This document shows, one piece after another, positions 15,514-24,178 of a DNA stretch of 50,358 nt (position 1 is its first letter; every line of letters begins with the position of its first letter). Source of the DNA: Clostridia bacterium (lineage in GTDB: Bacteria > Bacillota > Clostridia > Oscillospirales > CAG-272). Position numbers and translations under genes: made by a program. Location: NCBI GenBank assembly GCA_017456985.1, contig JAFTIH010000030.1, positions 1-50,358 of the forward strand, read 5' to 3'. The notes under the pieces are model-generated. The model made no database searches. It was not told the origin of the DNA and saw only the letters and a list, made by a program, of their open reading frames with translations.

Positions 15514-15960
15514 ATGAATTTTACAGTCAAGCATTTTGAAGCCCTCACGCTCACCGAGCTGTACGAGATCCTGCGCGCCCGCGCCGAGATCTTCACCGTG
15601 GAGCAAAAATGCCTTTGTCAGGATATGGACGGGCTCGACTATAAAAGCCTTCACTTTATGCTCAAGGACGGCGACGTGGTCGTCGCCTACCTGCGCGCCT
15701 TCTATCTCGAAGGGTGCGACGAGCCCACCGTCAAACTCGGGCGCGTGCTCACTCGCCGTCACGGCTTGGGGCTGGGCAGATTTTTGATGGAAAACGCCCT
15801 CGCGGTCCTTGCCGAGCAAATGCCTTGCGAAAAATATATCATCCACGCGCAAACCCAAGCGGCAGGGTATTACGCAAAGTTCGGCTTCCGCGTCACGTCC
15901 GACGAATTTATGGAGGATGGCATCCCCCACGTCGTGATGGAGCGCAAGGCGGCATCATAA
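15514..15960 (+). CDS. GNAT family N-acetyltransferase (ElaA-like)
   Basis: A 148-residue acetyltransferase. The pattern LYEILRARAEIFTVEQKC, followed by DMDGLDYKSLHF, VKLGRVLTRRHGLGLGRFLM (acetyl-CoA pyrophosphate loop RRHGLGLG) and AQTQAAGYYAKFGF matches the ElaA subgroup of GNATs, whose substrates are mostly unknown. AAAAGGAGAAAA precedes the ATG. It lies 36 bp after the DMT transporter and 21 bp before the DUF368 gene on the same strand. Confidence 0.88.
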   Translation: MNFTVKHFEALTLTELYEILRARAEIFTVEQKCLCQDMDGLDYKSLHFMLKDGDVVVAYLRAFYLEGCDEPTVKLGRVLTRRHGLGLGRFLMENALAVLAEQMPCEKYIIHAQTQAAGYYAKFGFRVTSDEFMEDGIPHVVMERKAAS

Positions 15961-15981
15961 AAAAGGAAAAAGGAAACGATT

Positions 15982-16926
15982 ATGGAAGAAAAAGAAATCA
16001 AGCTTCCCGAAAAGGAAATTTTAGAGGGGAAAAGCGTGCTTCGCCGCTTCATCCTCGGCGTGCTCTTCGGGCTTGCCGTCATCGCCCCCGGCGTCAGCGG
16101 CTCTACCATCGCCATTATGATGGGACTTTACACCGCGATGCTCTACGCACTCGGGCATCTTTTTAGCGACTTTCGCCGCGCGCTTCGCTTCCTTTTGCCG
16201 CTTGGCATCGGCGCGCTGCTCGGCTTTTTCGGCGGATTTTTCATTATCCAAAAGGTTTTTGCCGACTATACGCTGCATCTCATCTGCTTGTTCGCGGGAT
16301 TGATGATGGGCGCCGTCCCTGCGCTCACGAAGGAGTTAAGAGGGGAGCGCGTAACCCCCGCCCGCTTTTCCTTGATGGCGCTTGGCGTAGCGCTTCCCAT
16401 CCTCGTCGCGCTTCTCTCGGCTTTCCTTTTGCCCGAGAGCAGCAGCACCGACACCTTTGTCACCATCCCCGTTTGGCTGTATTTTGCCTATTTGCCGCTC
16501 GGCTTTCTTTTATCCGTCACTCAGCTCGTCCCTGGGCTCAGTGCTACCGTGGTCTTGATGGCGTTCGGACAGTTCGGTCCCATTTTAAACAGCGTCCATC
16601 GCGAATATATCTTCGCGCATCCCGAGGTCCTGCTTTTGTACCTCTCCCTCGTCGTCGGCTTCGTATTGGGTGTTCTTTCGCTCTCGCGCCTTCTCTCGCA
16701 CCTGTTAGAAGCGCACAAGGCGAGCGCCTTCTATACCGTCGTCGGGCTTTCGGTCGGCTCCATCGTGTCGATGTTCTTATCCTCGGACGCTTTCGCCGTT
16801 TACCGCGCGTGGAGCACCTACACGCCGCTTTCGTTCTTCCTTGGTGCCTTGCTTCTTCTGGCGGGCTTCGCCATCTCCTTTCTCCTCGTTTTGTACGAGA
16901 AGCGGCACGAGATTTCCGCCAAGTAA
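15982..16926 (+). CDS. DUF368 polyprenyl-phosphate translocase (PopT family)
   Basis: This 314-residue integral membrane protein opens with a short charged segment and the conserved LGVLFGLAVIAPGVSGSTIA motif, the hallmark of DUF368. A second related motif, LPLGFLLSVTQLVPGLSATV, follows in the other half. DUF368 proteins such as PopT have been shown to recycle undecaprenyl phosphate across the membrane for cell-wall synthesis. About eight membrane helices are visible. AAAAAGGAAA precedes the ATG, and a strong hairpin follows the stop. Confidence 0.9.
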   Translation: MEEKEIKLPEKEILEGKSVLRRFILGVLFGLAVIAPGVSGSTIAIMMGLYTAMLYALGHLFSDFRRALRFLLPLGIGALLGFFGGFFIIQKVFADYTLHLICLFAGLMMGAVPALTKELRGERVTPARFSLMALGVALPILVALLSAFLLPESSSTDTFVTIPVWLYFAYLPLGFLLSVTQLVPGLSATVVLMAFGQFGPILNSVHREYIFAHPEVLLLYLSLVVGFVLGVLSLSRLLSHLLEAHKASAFYTVVGLSVGSIVSMFLSSDAFAVYRAWSTYTPLSFFLGALLLLAGFAISFLLVLYEKRHEISAK

Positions 16927-16943
16927 TTTGCATAAATCCCGAT

Positions 16944-16980
16944 AAAAACAAGGATGCTAATACCATCCTTGTTTTTGTTT
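16944..16980 (+). terminator. Intrinsic terminator after the DUF368 gene
   Basis: A 13-bp stem AAAAACAAGGATG / CATCCTTGTTTTT with a 7-nt loop is followed by GTTTTC. It overlaps the upstream region of the next small membrane gene, so that gene may depend on read-through. Confidence 0.85.
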
Positions 16981-16991
16981 TCGGAGTGTTT

Positions 16992-17606
16992 ATGCCTGCT
17001 AAACGCCTTCTTCGCGCCGTGAAGGACCCGCGCCGCCGCGCCGTCCTCGTGCTCTACGGCGGCGCCCTTTTTCATTTTTTATACGCTCTGTTCCGTTTGA
17101 TGGGCGGTGTCGTTTACCGCCGCTCCCTTCTCGACGCCGTCGCCGTATATTATCTTCTGCTCGCCCTCAACCGCCTGCTTTTGATCCTTTACCACCGTCG
17201 AGGGGAAGGAGAGCGCCGCGCGGCGCGTCTTTCGGGGCTTTTGCTTTTTGTCACGGTGGCGCTCTTGCTCATCCTGATCGCGCAAACGGTGTCCGGAGAG
17301 CGGCGCCCAAGCACCCCGCCCCTCTTTACCGTCGCGTCGGGCATCTACGCGCTTCTTTGTGCCGCGCTTGCACTTTATGAGCTTCTCTGGGCAGACCGCC
17401 TTGCTTGCCCCGTGCTCGTCGCCTCGCGCACCGTCAGTCTTGCGGCGGTCCTCCTTTCGGGCTTCACCTTTCTTTCGGAGCTTCTTTTTTCTCTCCCCGT
17501 CGGGGAGCACGCACGCGGCGTCGTCTTAATTTCGGTGGGCGCCGCTGCTATTCTTCTTTTGCTCCTTTTGTCCGTCCTTTTGTACCGTAAGCAAAAAATC
17601 AAATAA
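16992..17606 (+). CDS. Multi-pass membrane protein of unknown function
   Basis: I do not recognise this 204-residue protein. It has about six hydrophobic segments, including VLVLYGGALFHFLYALFRL, LSGLLLFVTVALLLILIAQT, ASGIYALLCAALALYELLW and a C-terminal VVLISVGAAAILLLLLLSVL, with positively charged loops (RRGEGERR) on the presumed cytosolic side. The frame is open from 16473 inside the DUF368 gene, but ATG 16992 with GGAGTG upstream is the only start compatible with the terminator. A 21-bp hairpin follows the stop. Confidence 0.6.
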   Translation: MPAKRLLRAVKDPRRRAVLVLYGGALFHFLYALFRLMGGVVYRRSLLDAVAVYYLLLALNRLLLILYHRRGEGERRAARLSGLLLFVTVALLLILIAQTVSGERRPSTPPLFTVASGIYALLCAALALYELLWADRLACPVLVASRTVSLAAVLLSGFTFLSELLFSLPVGEHARGVVLISVGAAAILLLLLLSVLLYRKQKIK

Positions 17607-17662
17607 AAAACGCCGATCCTAGCGTAGCGCCTTTAAGGGCACTACGCTAGGATCGGCGTTTT
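17607..17662. terminator. Long bidirectional terminator
   Basis: Two 21-nt arms beginning AAAACGCCGATCCTAGCG are perfectly complementary around a 14-nt loop. It separates convergent genes and serves both strands. Confidence 0.92.
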
Positions 17663-17667
17663 CTCTG

Positions 17668-19842
17668 TTATACCTTGGAAAGGTGGAAGACGAAGGTCTT
17701 GAAGTCCACGGGGTCGTTGGGCAGGGGAATGCCCACCTGCATCAAGGTTGCACCCGAGAGCTTCGCGTCCATCTCGCGCACGTAATACACGGTGTCCGCG
17801 TCAAGACCGCGAGGATAGATGCGCTTGTTCTCGTCGTTGGCACGCACGAGTGCGCGGAACGCGGTGATCACCGCGCGGCTCTTATCCTTGGCAACGTGTG
17901 CCACGGCAAAATAGTTGGAGGTGTGGGGATCCTCGAAGCGGTAAAGGTCGCCCGATACCACAAGGTCCTCCATCTCGCGGAAGGCATCCACCTGACCGCG
18001 CACGGCGTCCTTTTCCTCCTCGGTCATCTTGGTCGTATCAAGCTCGTAGCCCGTCGGACCGAAGTGCGCAATATCCGCACGCGTCGCGAAGGGCGTCGTT
18101 CTGCCCGTCTGGTGGTTGGGGCAGATAGAGGTGTGGCAGGAGATGGTGGAGGGGGGATAAACGATGGAGGTGCCGTATTGCACCTGCGTGCGCATATAGG
18201 CGTCCGTGTCGTCGCTCGTCCAATACTGAGGGAAGTAGTGGAGCAGAGCAGGGTCGAAGCGTCCGCCGCCGCCCGCACAGCCCTCAAAGAATACCGTGGG
18301 GTTGCCCTCAATGATGCGCTCGCAAAGGTCGTAAAGACCCAGCGCGTAGCGGTGATGCATCTCCTGTTCTCGCTCTGCGGGAAGCGCCGCCGACCAGTTT
18401 TCGGTCAGAAGACGGTTGAAGTCCCACTTGATGTAATCGATCTCGTTGTCACGGATCATCGAGCAAACGGCATTCACCACGTAGTCGCGTACCTCGGGAC
18501 GGGTGATGTCAAGCACCATCTGGAAGCGTCCGAGTGCGCTCTCTCTGCCGGGAACGGCGATCGCCCAGTCGGGATGCGCGCGATACAGATCGCTGTTGGG
18601 GCTGATCATCTCGGGCTCAAACCAAAGACCGAACTTCATCCCGAGCGAATGGCAGTGACCGATGATGGTCTTTAAGCCGCCCTTGAGCTTTTCCTCGTTG
18701 ACGTACCAGTCGCCAAGCGCCTGGTGGTCGTCGTTGCGCGTGCCGAACCAGCCGTCGTCAAGTACGAAGGTGTCGATGCCGCTTCCGCTGACCACATCCA
18801 TGATCGCCATCAGTCGCTCGTTGTTGAAGTCGAAATAGGTCGCCTCCCAGTTGTTGATGACGACGGGGCGCTTTGCGTGAACGAAGCGGGGGTTGATCAG
18901 ATGCTCGCGGTACGCGTCGTGATAAGCGCGCGACATTCCGCCGATACCCTCGCCCGAGTAAGCAAGCACCACCTCGGGGGTCGCAAAGCACTCACCCGAA
19001 GCAAGACGCCAAGAGAAGTCAAAATCGTTGATACCGCCCATCACGCGGACCTTACCCATATTATCCGTCTGCGCTTTGAGCACGAAGGAAGAGGAATACA
19101 CGAGGTTAAAGCCGAAGATCTCGCCCGCATCCTCGGTGGTGTTCTTATCAAGGAGCGCCATAAAGGGGTTCAGCGTACCCGACGCACCCATCTTGGTGTC
19201 GATAGCCACCGTGCCGTGGTGAAGGGGACGGCGCTCGGGATGGCGCTCGCGCGCCCACGCGCCCTCAAGCGTCATCGTTTCATAGTCGTGGTGAGGGAAG
19301 TTGACCGTAAAGCTGTACGCGCGAAGCAGGTCGATATCGCCCTTCGTGCCGTTTTCGATCTCGGCGTGGCGCGCCAGAACGGACGCGTCGTCATACGCCG
19401 TGTAATAAAGGCGCACGCGGATATCGGTGTACTTTTCCTTCACCGTCACGACGAGCGTTTCGCCGCCCGTCATCGAGGGCATACCCGCGATCTTTGGCTT
19501 TTCACCGAGAATTTCATAGCTCTCGTAGAAGAACTCCGAAAGGCGGCTGCCGTCGGGGTGGCGGATCTGCAAGGAGCATTCGTGGTTATCGCCCACGCCG
19601 TAGCAGGACAGCTCCGCGCCGTAATGGTTGTAGCACTGATGAATATCGTCGGTATATCCGGGAACGGCGGCGTCCGCATATCTGCCGCTGAAGGCGCGCG
19701 CGTAGCGCACGTCATCTCTGCCGATGCGACGTCCGAAATAGTAGTGCTCAAGGAAGCCTACCTCGTTGACCCCGAATACGTAAGAGTAACCCTTTCCTTC
19801 GAGATAAAAGAGTTTGCTTGCTTCATCAAAATAGATTGCCAT
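17668..19842 (-). CDS. Alpha-galactosidase, glycoside hydrolase family 36
   Basis: This 724-residue intracellular enzyme (no signal peptide) is predicted to release galactose from alpha-galactosides such as melibiose and raffinose. GH36 motifs are clear: LDDGWFG (361-367), GLWFEPEM (405-412), the nucleophile region YIKWDFNR with D474, GCAGGGGRFD (521-530) and WTSDDTDA (541-548), which carries the acid/base aspartate. Length and the N-terminal beta-sandwich fit the family. AAAGGGT precedes the ATG. It sits 25 bp downstream of lnt in what may be one transcript with rluA and lnt; no sugar transporter or regulator is adjacent. Confidence 0.95.
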   Translation of the reverse strand: MAIYFDEASKLFYLEGKGYSYVFGVNEVGFLEHYYFGRRIGRDDVRYARAFSGRYADAAVPGYTDDIHQCYNHYGAELSCYGVGDNHECSLQIRHPDGSRLSEFFYESYEILGEKPKIAGMPSMTGGETLVVTVKEKYTDIRVRLYYTAYDDASVLARHAEIENGTKGDIDLLRAYSFTVNFPHHDYETMTLEGAWARERHPERRPLHHGTVAIDTKMGASGTLNPFMALLDKNTTEDAGEIFGFNLVYSSSFVLKAQTDNMGKVRVMGGINDFDFSWRLASGECFATPEVVLAYSGEGIGGMSRAYHDAYREHLINPRFVHAKRPVVINNWEATYFDFNNERLMAIMDVVSGSGIDTFVLDDGWFGTRNDDHQALGDWYVNEEKLKGGLKTIIGHCHSLGMKFGLWFEPEMISPNSDLYRAHPDWAIAVPGRESALGRFQMVLDITRPEVRDYVVNAVCSMIRDNEIDYIKWDFNRLLTENWSAALPAEREQEMHHRYALGLYDLCERIIEGNPTVFFEGCAGGGGRFDPALLHYFPQYWTSDDTDAYMRTQVQYGTSIVYPPSTISCHTSICPNHQTGRTTPFATRADIAHFGPTGYELDTTKMTEEEKDAVRGQVDAFREMEDLVVSGDLYRFEDPHTSNYFAVAHVAKDKSRAVITAFRALVRANDENKRIYPRGLDADTVYYVREMDAKLSGATLMQVGIPLPNDPVDFKTFVFHLSKV

Positions 19843-19867
19843 AAGAAGACCCTTTCGTATATATATA

Positions 19868-21460
19868 TTATTTTATTGAATCCGAGGACTGCTTTTTCCG
19901 CCCGCGAAGCGTCACGCCGACGGGGAGTGCAAAAAGAAATGTGATGCAAAGCGCGACGAAGACCTCGCCCATCACCGTGTAGGGCGTTCCACTCTCGTGA
20001 AGCGATACCGTTGCCACCGCGTGGGTGCATTCGTCGGGCAGCGTTTCGGCAAGCAAATGCCCCTCGCGGTCAATGACCGCCGAAATGCCCGTGTTGCCCG
20101 TACGCACTACGCTCCGTCCGTTTTCTACCGCGCGGAGCACCGCGTGACGCAAGTGTAAGCTCTTGGCGTAGCTGCCGTCAAACCACGAGTCGTCGGTGGA
20201 AAGCAAAAGAAGCTCCGCACCCGCCTTCGTGCTCGTTCTTGCAAGCGTGGGGTAGATCGAATCGAAGCAGATAAGCCCGCCAAGCGTTCCCGCTTCCGTA
20301 TGGAATACCTGCGGCGCATCTCCCGCGTCAATATCACGACCGAGGATAGAGATCTCCGTTAAGGGCGGGATGAGCGTTTCAAACACCGCACGCCAGGGTA
20401 CGTATTCCCCAAAGGGAACGGGACGGCGCTTAAAGTAGCGCTCCTCGCTCATCTCACCGTCGGGGGTGAATAAATAGAGCGCGTTATAAAAGCCATCGTC
20501 CGTTTTGCAAAAGGCGCCGACGACCTGCATCGCGCCCGTTTCCTTGGCAAGCGCGGCGAACTCCTCGCAAAGAAGTGCGTCGCCGAGCAGATCGTATTGC
20601 ACGAAGGACTCGGACCAAAGCATAAGATCCACGTCCGCTTTCTCTGCCGACTCCCTCGCCTCTATCATTGCACGGCGAAGGCGCGTGCCCAAAAAGCTAT
20701 GCTCGGTCGAGGGGGCGTTCCCTTGAATGACCGCAACCGTCAGCGTGCGTTCACTCGTGTCCTTCCGCGTTAGAAGCAGTCCACCCGAAAGAAGATTGAC
20801 GGAAAACAGACACAGCGCGCAAAAAAACGCGAGCAACGCCGCCTTGTCGCGGCAGCCGCGCAAAAGAACGAAGCTCTCGGCAAGCGCCGCGTTCACGAAG
20901 AAAATGAGAAAGCACAAAAACGCACTGCCGAGGAGAGAGGCGCTTTGAATGAGGATCGGAGCGGATGCGATCCCCACGGCGGGACTTGCCCACGGTACTC
21001 CCGCCCAAGTCAGGTTTTGTGCCGTCGCAAAGAGGGTAAAAAGCGCCGCCGATACCAAGGAAAAGGCAAGCGGGAAAGAAAGCCACCGCCGCTTGGCGAA
21101 CACGCCGAGAAGCACCACCGAAAAGGCGGCAAAGGAGGCTTGGAAAAGAGGAAGCAGGAGCATCGCCGCAAATAGCACGGCAACCGAGCCGAGCACGCCG
21201 AGTCCCGCAAAATCAAGCGGATACATCGCACTAAAAAAGCAAAAGGCTCCCGCATAATACCCAAGATAGAAAAACAGTCCCGAAAGATACAGCGAGCGAA
21301 GCGAGCGCTCCCTGATGACTGCCATCAAATAAAGAAAATAGGGAATATATAAGAAGAACGACAAAAGAGGGATCGTGTCAAGCACGAGAGGGAGCGACGC
21401 AAGCACGCCGCACGCAAGGGAAAGCCCCGCGTCCTTCAACCAAAGCGTTTTCGTTTTCAA
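19868..21460 (-). CDS. lnt: Apolipoprotein N-acyltransferase Lnt
   Basis: Lnt adds the third acyl chain to the N-terminal cysteine of lipoproteins. The 530-residue protein has an N-terminal half with multiple membrane helices and a C-terminal nitrilase domain. The triad is present: E284 in LWSESF, K344 in YFKRRPVPFGEYVP, and C398 in LICFDSIYP; the preQ GVPWASP loop is also seen. Lnt is uncommon in Gram-positive bacteria but occurs in some Clostridia. Its start overlaps the end of the rluA-type gene by 4 bp (ATGA), so the two are co-translated. Confidence 0.92.
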   Translation of the reverse strand: MKTKTLWLKDAGLSLACGVLASLPLVLDTIPLLSFFLYIPYFLYLMAVIRERSLRSLYLSGLFFYLGYYAGAFCFFSAMYPLDFAGLGVLGSVAVLFAAMLLLPLFQASFAAFSVVLLGVFAKRRWLSFPLAFSLVSAALFTLFATAQNLTWAGVPWASPAVGIASAPILIQSASLLGSAFLCFLIFFVNAALAESFVLLRGCRDKAALLAFFCALCLFSVNLLSGGLLLTRKDTSERTLTVAVIQGNAPSTEHSFLGTRLRRAMIEARESAEKADVDLMLWSESFVQYDLLGDALLCEEFAALAKETGAMQVVGAFCKTDDGFYNALYLFTPDGEMSEERYFKRRPVPFGEYVPWRAVFETLIPPLTEISILGRDIDAGDAPQVFHTEAGTLGGLICFDSIYPTLARTSTKAGAELLLLSTDDSWFDGSYAKSLHLRHAVLRAVENGRSVVRTGNTGISAVIDREGHLLAETLPDECTHAVATVSLHESGTPYTVMGEVFVALCITFLFALPVGVTLRGRKKQSSDSIK

Positions 21461-22443
21461 AATAAAGTGATCCTTTCAAACAGGGAAAGAAAATAAATTT
21501 CATCCGCGCCGAGTGTTACGGTCTTGCCGCGCAGATACGAGAGGGCGTGCTCCTCTCCCTCGGGGAAGGAAAAGCGAAGACGGTAGGAGGTGAGCGCCTG
21601 ATGCTTGTACCCCCGCGCGCGGTCCGCTTTGTTTTCGCCGTATTTTCCGTCGCCGAGCAGAGGATGCCCGACGTGCGCGAGATGCGCGCGGATCTGATGG
21701 GTGCGTCCCGTAAGCAGCTCCACCTCAAGCAGAGCAAACCCGTCCTTTACGGCGAGCGTGCGGTAGCGCGTCTTGATCTCTTTGGCGCCGCGCGGCGGAT
21801 TTTTGTCAAACACGCGCACGGTGTTGCTCGCCTCGTCTTTCAGAAGATATCCCGAAAGAAGCGCCTCGCGCGGCTTTGGCACGCCGTGGACCGCGCATAG
21901 ATAAAACTTGTCGATCACGCGGCGGCGGATGGCGTCGTTGAGAATGCGGAGCGCTTCGGCGTTCTTCGCCGCGATCACGATGCCGCCCGTGTTGCGGTCG
22001 ATGCGGTTGCAAAGCGCGGGCGCAAAGGAATGCTCCGCGTCGGGATCGTACTCGCCTTTTTGATATAAATACGCCTGAATATGAAGGATCAGCGTGTTCG
22101 CGTTGCCGTCCTTGTCCTCGTGAACGGCAACCCCCGGGCGCTTGGATACGAGCAGAACGTTTTCGTCCTCATATACCACCGAAAGGTTAACGTGGATGGA
22201 TGCGAGCGCGTTTTTGGTCGCGGCACCCTCGCTCCCCTCGAAAAATTCGTCCTTTAAAAACAGTTGGATGGTGTCGCCCTCGACGAGCATCTGCTTGCCC
22301 TCGGCACGGCGGCGGTTGACCTTGATCTTTTTAAGACGGACGGATTTATATAGGAGCGCGGGAGGCAGGGAGGGAAGTGCCTTGGAAAGAAATTTGTCAA
22401 GTCGTTGTCCCGCATCGTTGCGGCGCACGGTCAGCTCTCTCAT
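21457..22443 (-). CDS. RluA-family pseudouridine synthase
   Basis: This 328-residue enzyme isomerises uridine to pseudouridine in rRNA or tRNA. An N-terminal S4 RNA-binding domain (about 1-75) is followed by the catalytic domain with NRIDRNTGG, where D149 is the catalytic aspartate, and LLTGRTHQIRAHLAHVGHPLLGD. The usual HRLD is NRID here. The CHO-terminal segment adds about 15 residues. A promoter and the ATG at 22443 are well placed. The target site (RluC, RluD or other type) cannot be assigned. Confidence 0.92.
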   Translation of the reverse strand: MRELTVRRNDAGQRLDKFLSKALPSLPPALLYKSVRLKKIKVNRRRAEGKQMLVEGDTIQLFLKDEFFEGSEGAATKNALASIHVNLSVVYEDENVLLVSKRPGVAVHEDKDGNANTLILHIQAYLYQKGEYDPDAEHSFAPALCNRIDRNTGGIVIAAKNAEALRILNDAIRRRVIDKFYLCAVHGVPKPREALLSGYLLKDEASNTVRVFDKNPPRGAKEIKTRYRTLAVKDGFALLEVELLTGRTHQIRAHLAHVGHPLLGDGKYGENKADRARGYKHQALTSYRLRFSFPEGEEHALSYLRGKTVTLGADEIYFLSLFERITLF

Positions 22444-22475
22444 AGCGCGTCCCCTTCCTTAAAATTCTCATTTTA

Positions 22476-22504
22476 ATCATATCATAAAGCGGCGTCTTTG
22501 TCAA
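22476..22504 (-). promoter_or_regulatory. Sigma-A promoter of rluA-type gene, lnt and alpha-galactosidase
   Basis: On the minus strand TTGACA and TATGAT are separated by 17 nt. A second overlapping TATGAT lies 5 nt closer. Confidence 0.85.
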
Positions 22505-22548
22505 TTCAAAAACGGGAAAAAAAGTTATCCTTTTTGTCTGTCTTTATC

Positions 22549-22577
22549 TTGATTTTATATAAAAAATATGCTACAAT
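22549..22577 (+). promoter_or_regulatory. Sigma-A promoter of nadE
   Basis: TTGATT and TACAAT are 17 nt apart, 33 nt before the nadE start codon, divergent from the promoter at 22476-22504. Confidence 0.85.
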
Positions 22578-22610
22578 GCATTTGAACAATAAGAAAGAAG
22601 GTATTTTCAT

Positions 22611-23345
22611 ATGTTTGACGTCATCCGTGTAAAAAACGATTGCGTTGCTTGGATCCGCGATTTCTTTGAGAAGAACGGCAAGGGATGCCCCGCAGTGCTG
22701 GGCGTTTCGGGCGGTAAGGACAGCTCCGTCGTGGCAGCGCTTTGCGTGGAAGCACTCGGCGCCGACCGTGTGATCGGTGTGCTGATGCCCTGCGGTGAGC
22801 AGCACGACATCGACGCCTCGTACGACCTCGTTAACCATCTTGGCATCCGTCACTACGTTATCAACGTCAAAGATGCCGTCGAGGGCGTGCTTTCGGCATT
22901 CCCCGAAAACCTTCCCATCAGTGAGCAGGCGAGAACCAACCTGCCGCCCCGCATCCGTATGGCAACCGTTTACGCCGTTTCCCAGTCGGTGGGCGGACGC
23001 GTGGCAAACACCTGTAACCTCTCGGAGGACTACGTGGGCTACTCCACCCGCTACGGCGATTCCGTGGGCGATTTCAGTCCCCTCTCCCGCCTGACGGTGG
23101 AGGAGGTCAAGGCGATCGGACACGCGCTCGGGCTTCCGCATCACCTTGTGGAAAAGGTGCCGATCGACGGTCTTTGCGGCAAGACGGACGAGGACAACCT
23201 CGGCTTCACCTACGCCGAGCTTGACCGCTATATCCGCACGGGCGTTCTTGAGGACGAAGCTAAGCGCGCACGCATCGACCGCTTGCACGAAATGAACAAA
23301 TTCAAGCTCGAGCTGATGCCCTGCTTCGAGCCCGTGCTGGACTGA
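22611..23345 (+). CDS. nadE: Ammonia-dependent NAD synthetase NadE
   Basis: NadE converts nicotinate adenine dinucleotide to NAD using ATP and ammonia. The 244-residue protein has the PP-loop SGGKDS (33-38), RIRMATVYAVSQ, ANTCNLSEDYVGYSTRYGD and DFSPLSRLTVEEV, all standard for the short, glutaminase-free form. AAGAAGG precedes the ATG. It is followed after 1 bp by a PHP phosphatase gene, and then eutH and an MFS gene in a tight plus-strand row, likely one transcript. Confidence 0.93.
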   Translation: MFDVIRVKNDCVAWIRDFFEKNGKGCPAVLGVSGGKDSSVVAALCVEALGADRVIGVLMPCGEQHDIDASYDLVNHLGIRHYVINVKDAVEGVLSAFPENLPISEQARTNLPPRIRMATVYAVSQSVGGRVANTCNLSEDYVGYSTRYGDSVGDFSPLSRLTVEEVKAIGHALGLPHHLVEKVPIDGLCGKTDEDNLGFTYAELDRYIRTGVLEDEAKRARIDRLHEMNKFKLELMPCFEPVLD

Positions 23346-23346
23346 T

Positions 23347-24171
23347 ATGATGACGGCAAAGCAAAACCTTCACACCCATACGAGCTTTTGCGACGGTCGC
23401 GACACTCCCGAGGAAATGGTGAAGCAGGCGATCGCCCTCGGCTTTTCCTCGATCGGCTTTTCGGGGCATTCCTATTTTTACGGCTCGGATTATATGCCGG
23501 GCGCCATTACTGAGGAGCGCACCGCGCTCTGCCGCGCCGAGGTCGCACGCTTAAAGGAAGCTTACCGTGACCGCATCGCGATTTTTTTCGGACTTGAGGT
23601 GGAAATGTTCAGCGAGATCGACCTTTCGGGGTACGACTACCTCATCGGCTCCGTGCATTACTTAAAGATGGGTGACACCTTTCCGGGCTTCGACCGCTCG
23701 GCAAACGAGGTTGCCGCCCTGATCGACGAGTATTTCGGCGGGGACGGTATGGCGTATGCGCGCTCGTATTACGAGCATCTTGCCGAGCTTCCCGCACACG
23801 GGAGCTTTGACATCATCGGTCACCTTGACCTTATCACCAAGCACGCCGAAACGCATAATTTCTTCGACAGAGAGAGCAAGGCGTACCGCACCTATGCGCT
23901 GGATGCGGTGGACGCCCTAAAAGGGAAAATTCCGCTCTTCGAGGTCAATACGGGTGCTATCGCGCGCGGCTACCGCACCACGCCCTATCCCGATCCCTTC
24001 CTTTTGGACGCGCTTCGCGAGGGTGGCTTTGGCGCCGTCATCAGCTCGGATTGCCACGATTGCCGCTACCTCGACTGCGCCTTCTCGGACGCCGAGGCGC
24101 TTCTTCGCGCGTACGGCTTCCGCGAGCGCTATATTCTGACCGACGACGGCTTCACCGCCGTCCCCCTGTGA
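23347..24171 (+). CDS. PHP-domain histidinol-phosphatase
   Basis: This 274-residue PHP protein shows the metal-site motifs NLHTHTSFCDG (7-17), FSGHS, FFGLEVEM, GSVHYL, DIIGHLDLITKH and the C-terminal SSDCHDC. It matches HisJ/HisK-type histidinol-phosphatases that remove the phosphate from histidinol phosphate. No other his genes are adjacent, so a different phosphoester is possible. The start (ATG 23347 or 23350) lies 1 bp after the nadE stop. Confidence 0.85.
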   Translation: MMTAKQNLHTHTSFCDGRDTPEEMVKQAIALGFSSIGFSGHSYFYGSDYMPGAITEERTALCRAEVARLKEAYRDRIAIFFGLEVEMFSEIDLSGYDYLIGSVHYLKMGDTFPGFDRSANEVAALIDEYFGGDGMAYARSYYEHLAELPAHGSFDIIGHLDLITKHAETHNFFDRESKAYRTYALDAVDALKGKIPLFEVNTGAIARGYRTTPYPDPFLLDALREGGFGAVISSDCHDCRYLDCAFSDAEALLRAYGFRERYILTDDGFTAVPL

Positions 24172-24178
24172 GGACTTT

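Noticed and set aside
16473..16991. Long frame preceding the small membrane protein
   Set aside because: It is antisense-like shadow coding in another frame of the DUF368 gene and crosses a terminator.
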